Notes: generated from the sequence alone by a model not told the origin. A stretch of 64,000 bases of DNA from Dysgonamonadaceae bacterium (GCA_031272075.1 JAISUK010000015.1:40355-104354), one strand, 5' to 3'. Counted from the stretch's first letter, positions 44,964 to 52,512 are shown. Program-made: numbers and translations.

Positions 44964-46316
44964 TTATTTCTCTACTCCTAATATCTTTTCCAAATCCGCT
45001 TTCGAAGAAAGGTAATCTGAAATCGCTTGATGATATGAAAGTCGTGCTTGGGTGACGGCAAGCGAAGCATTTTGCAGTTCGAGGATGGTGCCGGTACCGT
45101 TTTCGTAGCGTTTTGAGGCGATGAAATTGGCGGTATCAGACAATGCCACGCTTTGCTTGGCGGCGCTGACCTGTTTCACGGCTTTATTCATATTGTTGAG
45201 CGCCGACACGGCCTGCACGCGCAGTGCATCCTTGGCATAATCGCGCTGCAAAACCAGTTCTTTACTCTGGATTTTCAGTTGTTTTTCTTTCGCCGTAAGT
45301 GTAAAAATGGAAGTGATCGGCACATTCAACTGGAATCCACCGAGCAATCCCTGGCTGAACCATTCTGTCGTAGCAGGTTGATATTCTTGTGTGAAGAAAC
45401 TCACTCCGGCTTTGTTGCCGGTCCCTGCATAAGTATAGTTTAAAAAGGCGGCGAGCGTCGGCAAGCGTTGTGAACGCTGCAGCAACAGCGAACGGTCGAG
45501 TTGCAATTTCTGTATATCCAGTTGTCGCAAGTCGGTATTATTTTCAAGCGCATACTCATCGAGATTGTCTACCTCCACGATGTCCGCTTCGAAATCAGCA
45601 AGCGTGTTGGATATCTCAATCGGCTGAGCGGCGTCGATGCCTATCAGCACTTTGAGGTACATTTTTGCTTGTTCGATGCCGTTTTCGGTCTGGAATAGCG
45701 TCGGCTCCAGGTTTTTTACCTGCACTTCTGCCGAGAGGTGGTCGTAAGCGGCTACAACACCCACTTCAAACGATTTTTTTGCCGTTTCGAGGTTCTTTTG
45801 CGCCAGTGCGTATCCATCCAGCAAAGTGTTATACGAATCCTGCGCCACCAACACATTATAATAGGCTTTTGCCACTTCGTTGCGAAGCGAGATTTTCGAG
45901 GCTTTCGCTTTTTCTACCGCACTTTGCATTTCGAGCGTGGTCAATTTGATGGAATGCCACAGTGCGGGGGCATACAGCGGCAACGACGCGCTCAGGGTGG
46001 CGTTGGCATTGAAGTTGGTGGGCAATTCGATGACCATACCTGCGAGCGCCATGGTGGCCGGTTTCAGATATTTGGAATATTGCGCCGTCGCTTCCACGTT
46101 GGGAATGAGGGCATACCAGGCGCTTTTTTTGGAATAATCGACGCGTTGCAGTTCCATTTCTGCAATTTTGATGGTCGGGTTTTCGCTGAGCGCTATGCGC
46201 AACGCGTCGTCGAGTGTGATGCTGACAGGCCGGAGGGTGTCTTGCCCCGCAGCGCTTGCCGAAATAAGTATTGATGCGCCGACAATACCTGTCTGAATTA
46301 ATTTTAATAGTTTCAT
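44964..46316 (-). CDS. TolC-family outer membrane efflux protein
   Basis: 450 residues with a cleavable signal (SASAAGQ). Two repeats of the outer-membrane efflux type: ITLDDALRIALSENPTIKIA with the coiled-coil LRNEVAKAYYNVLVAQDSYN, and a second copy ending in LAVTQARLSYHQAISDYLSS. Channel part of the efflux system whose adaptor and pump genes follow. Confidence 0.94.
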   Translation of the reverse strand: MKLLKLIQTGIVGASILISASAAGQDTLRPVSITLDDALRIALSENPTIKIAEMELQRVDYSKKSAWYALIPNVEATAQYSKYLKPATMALAGMVIELPTNFNANATLSASLPLYAPALWHSIKLTTLEMQSAVEKAKASKISLRNEVAKAYYNVLVAQDSYNTLLDGYALAQKNLETAKKSFEVGVVAAYDHLSAEVQVKNLEPTLFQTENGIEQAKMYLKVLIGIDAAQPIEISNTLADFEADIVEVDNLDEYALENNTDLRQLDIQKLQLDRSLLLQRSQRLPTLAAFLNYTYAGTGNKAGVSFFTQEYQPATTEWFSQGLLGGFQLNVPITSIFTLTAKEKQLKIQSKELVLQRDYAKDALRVQAVSALNNMNKAVKQVSAAKQSVALSDTANFIASKRYENGTGTILELQNASLAVTQARLSYHQAISDYLSSKADLEKILGVEK

Positions 46317-46384
46317 ATCTTTTTGCCTTGTTTGTTATGCTTCTAGGAATATCGACAAATGAAGATTAATTTTATTTTAAATGT

Positions 46385-46996
46385 TCACCTTTTTTTCTCT
46401 TTTTTTAAGATGTTATCCATCAACTCAACTCCGCGCGGAGTCGCCATTCCGCGAATGAAATTGAGCGTCATTGCACTCAGATAATCTATCAGGGAATAGT
46501 GCTCGTTAAGAACACGCTCATCGTCCAACATTGTTCGCATCTGTTGGCTGAACAGCCAAAGCAGAATATCAAACGGCGTGTCCTTGCGGATCAGCCCTTG
46601 CTTGATGCCTTTTTCGAGAAGCGGAATAAAAGTGGATATTTTATGATTTTGCTGTGCCTCAACCCTGAGATACAGTTCGCGGTGATAGCGGCGCAGGTCG
46701 TTGGCGATTGTGCGGCCAACCGACCACCTGGTCGTCAGTTGCAATGAATGAAACCGCATCAACGTAACAATCACGTTTTCATCGCTCTCGATGATTTTTG
46801 CAATCTCGCGGTCACTTTTCTGAATATGGTTGTCGATGCAGGCTTCAAGCAGATCATCCTTGTCGCGAAAAGTTTCATACAGCGTGCGTTTGGATATTCC
46901 CGCTTCGGCGGCTATATCCGACATAGTCATACTTTTAATGCCGTTTTTGAAAAACAGCGATGATGCACATTCGATAATTTTTTGCCTTAAATCCAT
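46385..46996 (-). CDS. TetR-family regulator of the efflux operon
   Basis: 203 residues. N-terminal helix-turn-helix FFKNGIKSMTMSDIAAEAG followed by ISKRTLYETFRDKDDLLEAC. The C-terminal ligand domain is variable. First gene of the efflux operon, so probably an autorepressor. An AT-rich inverted repeat lies over its promoter region. Confidence 0.92.
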   Translation of the reverse strand: MDLRQKIIECASSLFFKNGIKSMTMSDIAAEAGISKRTLYETFRDKDDLLEACIDNHIQKSDREIAKIIESDENVIVTLMRFHSLQLTTRWSVGRTIANDLRRYHRELYLRVEAQQNHKISTFIPLLEKGIKQGLIRKDTPFDILLWLFSQQMRTMLDDERVLNEHYSLIDYLSAMTLNFIRGMATPRGVELMDNILKKEKKR

Positions 46997-47021
46997 ATTT
47001 CTGTACTAAAGAAACAGGCGG

Positions 47022-47058
47022 CAAAGCTATATAAAACTTTTTAAACGAAAAAAGTTTT
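47022..47058 (-). promoter_or_regulatory. tetR promoter with candidate operator
   Basis: On the minus strand TAGCTTTG (47029-47022) is a -7 box 26 bases before the tetR ATG. Just upstream, AAAACTTTTT (47033-47042) and AAAAAGTTTT (47049-47058) form a perfect 10-base inverted repeat with a six-base gap over the -33 area, a good size and place for TetR autorepression. Confidence 0.5.
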
Positions 47059-47175
47059 TTTGGTGCGATATGAATATTTAAAGATAATTAACGGCAAGCG
47101 GGGAGTGTAGCGACGTAGCGCGCCAAGTCTCTACATTGGGTTTGTCATCGAAATAACAGCCACTGTGAAGCGCAT

Positions 47176-47318
47176 TTATTTTGTGATTTTCAGCCCTTCG
47201 GTGCGTTGGCCTTCGAGGTCGATGACATCCAAAGTCAACGTATTGCTATCGGCTCGTCGGCATAAACGAGTTTGCTTAAAGCAAAAAAAATCAGGAAAAA
47301 TAGATATTTTGTCTTCAT
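47176..47318 (-). pseudogene. Metallophosphatase remnant A: signal peptide fused out of frame to the last 20 residues
   Basis: The minus-strand ATG at 47318 opens MKTKYLFFLIFFALSKLVY, identical to the start of remnant B at 50898, but runs into a stop just after the repeat ends. In another frame LTLDVIDLEGQRTEGLKITK and a stop follow (47176). That tail is like the end of purple-acid-phosphatase-type metallophosphoesterases. So this is the two ends of one gene with the whole middle deleted. Confidence 0.7.
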
Positions 47319-47348
47319 CTCTCAAAAAAAAATCTTCTGCAAAAATAA
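47241..47348. repeat. 108-bp direct repeat, left copy
   Basis: Bases 47241-47348 are identical to 50821-50928, same orientation, 3,580 bases apart. They cover the signal-peptide end and the upstream region of the broken metallophosphatase gene. The repeats bracket higBA, the integrase fragment and the phage-type toxin genes. Confidence 0.95.
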
Positions 47349-47352
47349 ATAT

Positions 47353-47664
47353 TTACAATATCGCCGCCACTTTCTGTATTTGGGCGAGGCGGTCGGCAAA
47401 AGATTTGTCTTGCCGTACAATCTGCATATTGTATTTCAACTGCATACGCATAAGCAAATCGGCGCTTATGCCCAATGCCGCCTCAAACAGCATAGCGGTG
47501 TTGGCAGTCAGCGGCCGCCGCCCGTTCAGAATATCATTCAACGCCGTGTAGGGAATCCCCATCTGTTTTGCCAAATAACTTTGTGTGATTTTACGGTATT
47601 CTATTTCCTCTTTCAGCAATTCCCCCGGATGGGTGGGGCAAAAACCATATCCTAAATTTCCCAT
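47353..47664 (-). CDS. higA: HigA-type antitoxin (XRE family)
   Basis: 103 residues. HPGELLKEEIEYRKITQSYL followed by AKQMGIPYTALNDILNGRR is the HigA helix-turn-helix; TANTAMLFEAALGISADLLM completes the domain. It follows the toxin gene by seven bases in the toxin-first order typical of higBA and should neutralise HigB and repress the operon with it. Confidence 0.92.
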   Translation of the reverse strand: MGNLGYGFCPTHPGELLKEEIEYRKITQSYLAKQMGIPYTALNDILNGRRPLTANTAMLFEAALGISADLLMRMQLKYNMQIVRQDKSFADRLAQIQKVAAIL

Positions 47665-47671
47665 ATTGCTT

Positions 47672-47989
47672 TTATTTATAATGATTTGACAATTCTAATA
47701 TATTACATATCGTTACAACGGTTTCCGATTCTACTTTGCTTGCACGAAACTCAATACGGTATTTGTCGTTTACTCTGATAGAAGAAATACCCGCCTTGTT
47801 GCCTTTCAATACTTCATAATGCAGTGCATTGATTTGAAACAAATCCTCAATGCAATCAGCGCTTTCAAGGGCTTCAATACGGAGTTTGTACCGCTTTATT
47901 ACGTCCGGTTGAAATCGGTGCTTTTTATCCGATGTATTCCCTTTGTAATAGAGTTCCGACAGGTATTCTTGCTCAAAAGTAATTTCCAT
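47672..47989 (-). CDS. higB: HigB/RelE-type toxin
   Basis: 105 residues, type II mRNA interferase fold: YKLRIEALESADCIEDLFQI, LHYEVLKGNKAGISSIRVND and KYRIEFRASKVESETVVTIC. The family cleaves mRNA on the ribosome. Encoded first, before higA. Its own promoter and a palindromic operator lie upstream. Confidence 0.9.
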   Translation of the reverse strand: MEITFEQEYLSELYYKGNTSDKKHRFQPDVIKRYKLRIEALESADCIEDLFQINALHYEVLKGNKAGISSIRVNDKYRIEFRASKVESETVVTICNILELSNHYK

Positions 47990-48008
47990 ATCGTTTTTTT
48001 ATCCGGTG

Positions 48009-48050
48009 CAAAGATAGGGTTATTTTCCGACATACACAAAAAAAGTGTAT
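48009..48050 (-). promoter_or_regulatory. higBA promoter and operator
   Basis: On the minus strand TATCTTTG (48016-48009) is a clean -7 box with TTTG about 20 bases upstream. The sequence 48032-48050 is a perfect inverted repeat, ATACAC and GTGTAT around a seven-base A/T core, overlapping the -33 box. This fits binding of HigA. Confidence 0.65.
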
Positions 48051-48077
48051 TTTTTATGGTATTGCCGCTCCATATGA

Positions 48078-48377
48078 TGCAATACAGAAAGTACGCGATG
48101 CGGTGAGGTATTACCGATAGTTGTTTCTGCAATTACCGTGCTCTATGAGCGCACCGACGGCACGAAGGTAGTGCGCAAACGAATGAAGAAATACGCGCTT
48201 GTATCGTCGCACACGGCGCGGCGGTCCGGCGCAACGAATATGTACCTTGCAGGCATACCCGTAGCGCGTATTATGCTACTGACTGGTCATAAAACCGAGC
48301 AGGCGTTCTTTAAGTATATCCCTATCGGCAAGCAAGAAAACGCAAAGACGCTGTTAGAGCATAATTTTTTCCAGTAA
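48078..48377 (+). pseudogene. Tyrosine recombinase (integrase) C-terminal fragment
   Basis: The frame is open from 48078 to the stop at 48377. It keeps the catalytic C-terminal boxes: VSSHTARRSGATNMYLAGIP (H..R), LLTGHKTEQAFFKYI (second His and the nucleophilic Tyr). The N-terminal domain and the first catalytic Arg are missing, and the linker before RMKKYALVSS is shortened, so it should be inactive. It marks the island as once mobile. Confidence 0.85.
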
Positions 48378-48444
48378 AAAATTGGTCCTAATCTGTTTTT
48401 TTGGATAAAACGGGGATTAATAAAAAATTCAACAACTATTAGAT

Positions 48445-48699
48445 ATGAGCAAAACGAAATCCAAATTACCAAAACGACGTCCACTCCTCGAAGCGCGACT
48501 GTTTCTTACAGAACAAGATCTGTGCGATATGTGCCGCGTCGCCAATGCCTGTGGGCAGTGCTGCAATAAGTGTAGAAATGTCTGTAACGGTGCGCAATTA
48601 TGCGCTCGAAAAAATAGCATTGAAGCCGAATACGACCGATATATGGCGTGGGTGCGTATTCAGCGCGAATGTCCGGCGTTTATTGACGATTATTTCTGA
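48445..48699 (+). CDS. Cys-rich small hypothetical protein
   Basis: 84 residues with eight or nine cysteines grouped as C-x2-C, C-x2-CC-x2-C and C-x3-C plus a late Cys in ECPAF (CDMCRVANACGQCCNKCRN). The pattern suggests metal binding, perhaps zinc. Basic N-terminus (SKTKSKLPKRRPLLEARL). I do not recognise the family. It lies between the integrase fragment and the immunity-like gene and is probably part of the phage-derived load. Confidence 0.55.
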   Translation: MSKTKSKLPKRRPLLEARLFLTEQDLCDMCRVANACGQCCNKCRNVCNGAQLCARKNSIEAEYDRYMAWVRIQRECPAFIDDYF

Positions 48700-48750
48700 T
48701 TAAAACATCTTTTTTTCTCTGTTTTGCTTGCAGGTATTACTGAAGATGAG

Positions 48751-48767
48751 TACGAAATAATTTCGTA
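48751..48767. promoter_or_regulatory. 17-bp perfect palindrome upstream of immunity-like gene
   Basis: TACGAAATAATTTCGTA is an exact palindrome around a central base, 62 bases before the ATG at 48829. A weak -7-like AACTTTG follows about 20 bases later. It could be an operator; nothing shows which regulator would use it. Confidence 0.4.
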
Positions 48768-48828
48768 GTCTCAAGAAAAATTAGAAACTTTGCAGGAAAA
48801 AAAATGTCGAAAACTTAAAATTAAAGTG

Positions 48829-49059
48829 ATGTCAAAGCAAATTTTTAACTTCTGCAAGAATGACCCAACGGACACAATCTTCTGGGTTGATGCCCCGCAA
48901 ATAATTGGTGAATTTCTATTCTCTTTTGATAAGAATAAAATTTACAACCTTTTTGCCGATTATCCGCACAACTTAACAACAGAAGAAAAAGTCATTTTCG
49001 ACCGGGAAAACCCTTATTGGGTCGAATTTTTCAAAGACAGAAAGGGGGTAATCATTTGA
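48829..49059 (+). CDS. Candidate immunity protein for the MuF-linked toxin (DUF7675-like)
   Basis: 76 residues from the ATG at 48829: acidic and aromatic-rich, with FCKNDPTDTIFWVDAP, GEFLFSFDKNKIYNLFADYP and FDRENPYWVEFFKDRKG. A small soluble acidic protein of this kind is a typical immunity protein; the resemblance to DUF7675 is from memory. The gene converges on the MuF toxin gene and the two overlap tail to tail by eight bases (49052-49059). That is unusual, since immunity genes normally follow the toxin on the same strand, so the pairing is an inference. Confidence 0.55.
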   Translation: MSKQIFNFCKNDPTDTIFWVDAPQIIGEFLFSFDKNKIYNLFADYPHNLTTEEKVIFDRENPYWVEFFKDRKGVII

Positions 49060-50329
49060 TTGTCCCCCAGTCTCCTTTTTTCTGCTGGTCTGCTTGGGTA
49101 TTTATGTACCCAAGTAGCTTGCGGAAAGAGGCATCTTTTTTCAGCAAATCGATGTCGATAAGGGTGCTTGTTGTTTCGTATTTTGTCCCAAGCAAAGTGT
49201 GGGATTTTCTTGCGTCGAAACGATTCCCCAATACTGATGTTGTTAGTCTTTTGAAACCATTTTCTGTTGGTGATTGCAATTCCAAATATTCGAAAACCCC
49301 TGATTCCAACTTTCTAACAACGGCTGCATGTCTTCCGCAAGAGAAGTAATATTCTTTGCCCGGTACTACTTGTTTTAGCAGTTGGACGGCACTGTGAAAA
49401 TCGCTTGTATCTGATTCAAGCTTGCCGCCGATACGTTTTACAATATCCTGTATATTGTTCTTATTGGCGAAAAATTTGCGGCTTATTCCGTCTCTAAAAT
49501 CTTGCACATCAAAGCCACAGACGTTACCCAGATAAGTTAAGGCGAGTGATGAACAAGAACCTTGTGTTAAATCTCCGCCACCCACCCTCGCGATGATTTC
49601 GTCCTCCGAGAGCGGCTTTTCCAGGTCTTTGACTTCAAAGAAATCAATGCCTTGAATCTCTAATTTTTCAATCACCTCGGTAAACGCAGGGGGCGATAGT
49701 GTTTCTACCACCTTTGAAGATGTATCAGCCTTTCGTGGATATTCAAGTTTATCCTTTACCGCCCTCGGCACCACCGCCTCATTGACCGGGATCAATTCGT
49801 GTCCGCAGTTCCAGCCGCCGCGATTGACTATGAAATTATCCTCGTTTGTCCCGTCCTTTGCACCCAGCCAAAGCCCCGTCGCTTCATTGATTTTGCATTT
49901 GTGCCCGTCGATTTCTCCTTTGAGGATCGTAGGGATTTCCGAGATATGCACGTAGCGCTTTTTTGTCAAATGCTCGCAAAACTCCCGCGTGGTAGTCAGG
50001 TTGGAACCTACATATTGAAACCATTGCGAATCGAGCGCCGTCGCAATGAGTTTGTTTCCCTGCCCCGCAAACTGTCCAAGCGTGTCCGTAACATAGGTTT
50101 TGGCGTATTTTGAGATCATTCCGGGCTTATCTTCCGCCCCAAGCAGTGCCGTTTGTATCTGATCCAGCATATCATTGTACGACATGCCCGACGTGACGGC
50201 AGTAGTAAGCATTTGTTTAAGGCTGTCGGTGACTATTTGTCGGTATCCCGATCCGATAAGGCTGTCGGTGGTGTCCTCGATGCGTTGCTTTGCAATAGCT
50301 GACAGCATTTTTCTGCTTTGGCCCGGCAA
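49052..50329 (-). CDS. Phage MuF-type minor head protein with C-terminal papain-like toxin domain, 5' truncated
   Basis: 425 residues from the first ATG, but the frame is open to 50446, so the true N-terminus has been lost. Residues 60-195 are the MuF/phage head morphogenesis domain (SNLTTTREFCEHLTKKRYVH, GTNEDNFIVNRGGWNCGHEL). After a linker, residues 245-425 form another domain with Cys259 in GSCSSLALTYLG, His334 in CGRHAAVVRK and an EYLELQSP strand, the Cys-His-polar arrangement of papain-like (Tox-PL type) toxins. MuF proteins with toxin tips are a known polymorphic toxin class in prophages. No other head, tail or packaging gene remains nearby. Confidence 0.7.
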   Translation of the reverse strand: MPGQSRKMLSAIAKQRIEDTTDSLIGSGYRQIVTDSLKQMLTTAVTSGMSYNDMLDQIQTALLGAEDKPGMISKYAKTYVTDTLGQFAGQGNKLIATALDSQWFQYVGSNLTTTREFCEHLTKKRYVHISEIPTILKGEIDGHKCKINEATGLWLGAKDGTNEDNFIVNRGGWNCGHELIPVNEAVVPRAVKDKLEYPRKADTSSKVVETLSPPAFTEVIEKLEIQGIDFFEVKDLEKPLSEDEIIARVGGGDLTQGSCSSLALTYLGNVCGFDVQDFRDGISRKFFANKNNIQDIVKRIGGKLESDTSDFHSAVQLLKQVVPGKEYYFSCGRHAAVVRKLESGVFEYLELQSPTENGFKRLTTSVLGNRFDARKSHTLLGTKYETTSTLIDIDLLKKDASFRKLLGYINTQADQQKKGDWGTIK

Positions 50330-50410
50330 AGCGGCCGTTTGTGCCTGAAAACTTGAGATTGTCGGGATGTTTTCTACAAACTTGCGTACAAGTTCGGCAT
50401 ATTCCCAAAA

Positions 50411-50619
50411 ATGCAGAGCGTTGAGGCGCGGATAGACATTGAACGACTAACCGATGAGCAGTTGAACACAGTTATAAATAACTTTCAAAAACGATTGACA
50501 ATGGAAAATAAGACGATAGACAGAGAGATGAAAATAAGCTTTTGCAGGCATTGAAGCGCGGCTGTTTTACAGCAGGCGACCTTGATATGTTAAGCGGAAA
50601 GCAGGTTATGAACCGATAA
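50411..50619 (+). pseudogene. Phage gene scrap with a frameshift
   Basis: Plus-strand frame from the ATG at 50411 (ARIDIERLTDEQLNTVINNF) stops at 50554, while the overlapping frame from 50527 continues as LLQALKRGCFTAGDLDMLSG to 50619. Joined by a one-base shift they read like a short phage regulatory-type protein with an LKRG-x-FT-x-GDLD motif. It overlaps the lost 5' end of the MuF gene and runs into phosphatase remnant B, so two deletion joints lie here. Confidence 0.4.
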
Positions 50620-50898
50620 CCGTTGAGATAATAGACCGGCGTGTACGACGTTTTCAATCTTGATGCCGTTCTTTGAGGCATAAAACTTAGGTCGCTCAGT
50701 GAAATAAAAAATGCTCTTGTCATCGGGCGCCAACTCGACCCACGAAACAGCAACATTGTTTGTAGTCCATACAATGGTAACCTCGTCCGAACCGAGGTTC
50801 TGCAGATACGGACCATGCGTTATTGCTATCGGCTCGTCGGCATAAACGAGTTTGCTTAAAGCAAAAAAAATCAGGAAAAATAGATATTTTGTCTTCAT
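50590..50898 (-). pseudogene. Metallophosphatase remnant B: N-terminal 80 residues
   Basis: Signal peptide MKTKYLFFLIFFALSKLVYA followed by ITHGPYLQNLGSDEVTIVWT and SWVELAPDDKSIFYFTERPK, the fibronectin-like start of a purple-acid-phosphatase-type metallophosphoesterase. From about 50640 the family likeness ends and the frame runs into phage-derived sequence. The catalytic domain is absent. The first 78 coding bases and the upstream region are identical to remnant A. Confidence 0.8.
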
Positions 50899-50928
50899 CT
50901 CTCAAAAAAAAATCTTCTGCAAAAATAA
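50821..50928. repeat. 108-bp direct repeat, right copy
   Basis: Exact partner of 47241-47348. Beyond the repeat the two copies diverge at once on both sides. Confidence 0.95.
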
Positions 50929-50957
50929 TAAAAACGCAAAAAAAATCGCAAATAACG

Positions 50958-50986
50958 TTTGTTGATAGAAATAAATTGTATATTTG
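50958..50986 (+). promoter_or_regulatory. Strong Bacteroidota promoter
   Basis: TTTG (50958-50961), 17 bases, then TATATTTG (50979-50986) followed by TAG: nearly ideal -33/-7 boxes. There is no plus-strand gene for more than 1.5 kb downstream; a terminator hairpin starts 17 bases after the -7 box. Confidence 0.7.
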
Positions 50987-50992
50987 TAGTCT

Positions 50993-51056
50993 TAAAGGAT
51001 AAGACCTGAATGCTGAATCGGATTGTATTTCCGATGACCGGTTCAGGTTTTTTCTT
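50993..51056 (+). ncRNA. Candidate short RNA ending in an intrinsic terminator
   Basis: From the predicted start (about 50993) a transcript would be some 60 nt. It folds into a two-part hairpin: ACCTGAA (51004-51010) with TTCAGGT (51042-51048), and inner TCGGA (51018-51022) with TCCGA (51030-51034). A TTTTTTCTTTTT run follows. Its 3' end overlaps the end of the nuclease gene on the other strand by about 13 bases, so it could also be antisense to that message. Confidence 0.45.
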
Positions 51057-51447
51057 TTTCTATTCCTATCAAAACATTTTCGCTGTCGGATATACTGTAT
51101 AATAGCGGTTTGCTGCCGACGTATTGGTTGACAATGATATAACTTTTTTCGCACATTAACTCTATTTCAAAAATATAGGACATTTTACGGTCGAATTTTT
51201 TAACCCCTCTGTATATTGTATTTTCTGCATTAAATACCCCCTGTAAATCTTTCAATAACTCATTCTTTTCAAAGAAATATTTATGCGGTTGGTTTGTAAA
51301 TTCGCGAATACCGCCGCCTGATATGTGTATTTCTTGATGAAATTGTGCATGTTTGATCGTTGTGCCTTGAATGTTTTCTTTTGCCCATTTCCTAATGGCT
51401 TTTGCGCCCCTGGTTTTGTTCAGTAAATGATATAAGGAATTAGTCAT
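51043..51447 (-). CDS. Orphan MuF-type C-terminal nuclease domain (PBECR-like)
   Basis: 134 residues. AKAIRKWAKENIQGTTIKHA is the linker style seen before toxin tips of MuF phage proteins; SGGGIREFTNQPHKYFFEKN, ELLKDLQGVFNAENTIYRGV and SYIIVNQYVGSKPLLYSISD match the phage Barnase-EndoU-ColicinE5/D-RelE-like nuclease group as I recall it. The head domain is absent, so this looks like a detached toxin tip. It lies upstream of the broken metallophosphatase and the MuF toxin gene, same strand. No cognate immunity gene is evident. Confidence 0.6.
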   Translation of the reverse strand: MTNSLYHLLNKTRGAKAIRKWAKENIQGTTIKHAQFHQEIHISGGGIREFTNQPHKYFFEKNELLKDLQGVFNAENTIYRGVKKFDRKMSYIFEIELMCEKSYIIVNQYVGSKPLLYSISDSENVLIGIEKEKT

Positions 51448-51501
51448 ATAAAAAAGTTTTAGTTAGGTTTTCCTGGTTCGTTGGTGGTTTTGGAGTTGAA
51501 A

Positions 51502-51594
51502 GTTGAAAGTGGTTAGCGGCTAGCCGCTAACCACTAACCACTAACCACTAACCACTAACCACTAACCACTAACCACTAACCACTAACTTTCAAC
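51502..51594. repeat. Palindrome plus (CTAACCA)8 tandem array
   Basis: A perfect 28-bp palindrome (51508-51535, core GCGGCTAGCCGC) runs into eight perfect CTAACCA heptamers (51527-51582). The whole is framed by GTTGAAAGT (51502-51510) and its complement ACTTTCAAC (51586-51594). It lies just before the M48 gene stop and the island edge; it may act as a terminator and may be a slippage hot spot. Confidence 0.85.
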
Positions 51595-51598
51595 TAAA

Positions 51599-52456
51599 TC
51601 AAAAGCTCCATTTGGTGTCGGTTTTTGGTTGCAGGGTGCTTCCGCTGGATGGTTTAGTTACTTGATTATAATACTGCAAAGCTTCGGGGAGGTATTTCTG
51701 TATTTCCGCGATGCGGGTTTCGTCGGAGGGATGGGTACTCATAAATTCAGGTGTTGCGGTGCCTTGAGTTGACATTCGTTGCCAGAAAGGAAGCGCCTCA
51801 TTGGGGTTGTAGCCGGCGATGCCCATAAAAATAAGCCCTAAATGGTCGGCTTCCAGTTCCTGTTTGCGGTTGAAAGGCAACAATACACCGTATTGCGCAC
51901 CTACGCCGAAGACGGTGTTCCCCAACGACTGGACGGCAGAGGAGGATTTGCTCAGCAATCCGCTGAGGGCAGATGCGCCATACTGCGCGACCATTTCCTG
52001 CGACATCCGCTCGTTCGCATGTTTGGCTACCGCATGCGCCACTTCGTGCCCCAATACCACTGCCAGACCGGTCTCGGTTTGGGTGTAAGGAAGTATTCCG
52101 TCGTACACGACGATTTTACCGCCCGGCATGCAAAAAGCATTGACCTGTGAGTCTTTCACCAGGTTAAACTCCCAGGAATACTCACTCAGCAACGATTCCA
52201 TACCGCTGGCTTTGAGGTAAAGTTCGACAGCAGCTGCGATGTTTTTCCCTACCTTCACCACCAATGCCGTATTTGTCTTGTCGGTGGAGATGGGTGCGGT
52301 TTTAATAAACTCGTTGTATTGCTGTAAACTCAGTGTAAGGACTTCCTCGTCGGAAACCAAAGATAATTGTCTGCGTCCGGTTACCGGAACGCTGCTGCAA
52401 TCGTAAAGGAAAGCGGCAATAATTGTTAAAATAAAAACCTTCTTAAGCAGATTCAT
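51599..52456 (-). CDS. M48 family metallopeptidase, lipoprotein
   Basis: 285 residues from the ATG at 52456 (MNLLKKVFILT), chosen because it gives a lipobox (AAFLYDC); longer readings start before the promoter. Zinc motif HEVAH in VVLGHEVAHAVAKHANERMS, third ligand in RKQELEADHLGLIFMGIAGY. This is the BepA/LoiP-type of periplasmic M48 protease involved in outer-membrane protein quality control. Divergent from argR. Confidence 0.92.
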   Translation of the reverse strand: MNLLKKVFILTIIAAFLYDCSSVPVTGRRQLSLVSDEEVLTLSLQQYNEFIKTAPISTDKTNTALVVKVGKNIAAAVELYLKASGMESLLSEYSWEFNLVKDSQVNAFCMPGGKIVVYDGILPYTQTETGLAVVLGHEVAHAVAKHANERMSQEMVAQYGASALSGLLSKSSSAVQSLGNTVFGVGAQYGVLLPFNRKQELEADHLGLIFMGIAGYNPNEALPFWQRMSTQGTATPEFMSTHPSDETRIAEIQKYLPEALQYYNQVTKPSSGSTLQPKTDTKWSF

Positions 52457-52512
52457 AATTGTAAGTATTTGAATGTTCAACATTTTAAATAAGTAACAAA
52501 TCATTTCTTTTG

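Noticed and set aside
47165..47551. Plus-strand frame of 128 codons across the higA region
   Set aside because: It is a shadow of higA and the phosphatase remnant, both on the minus strand.
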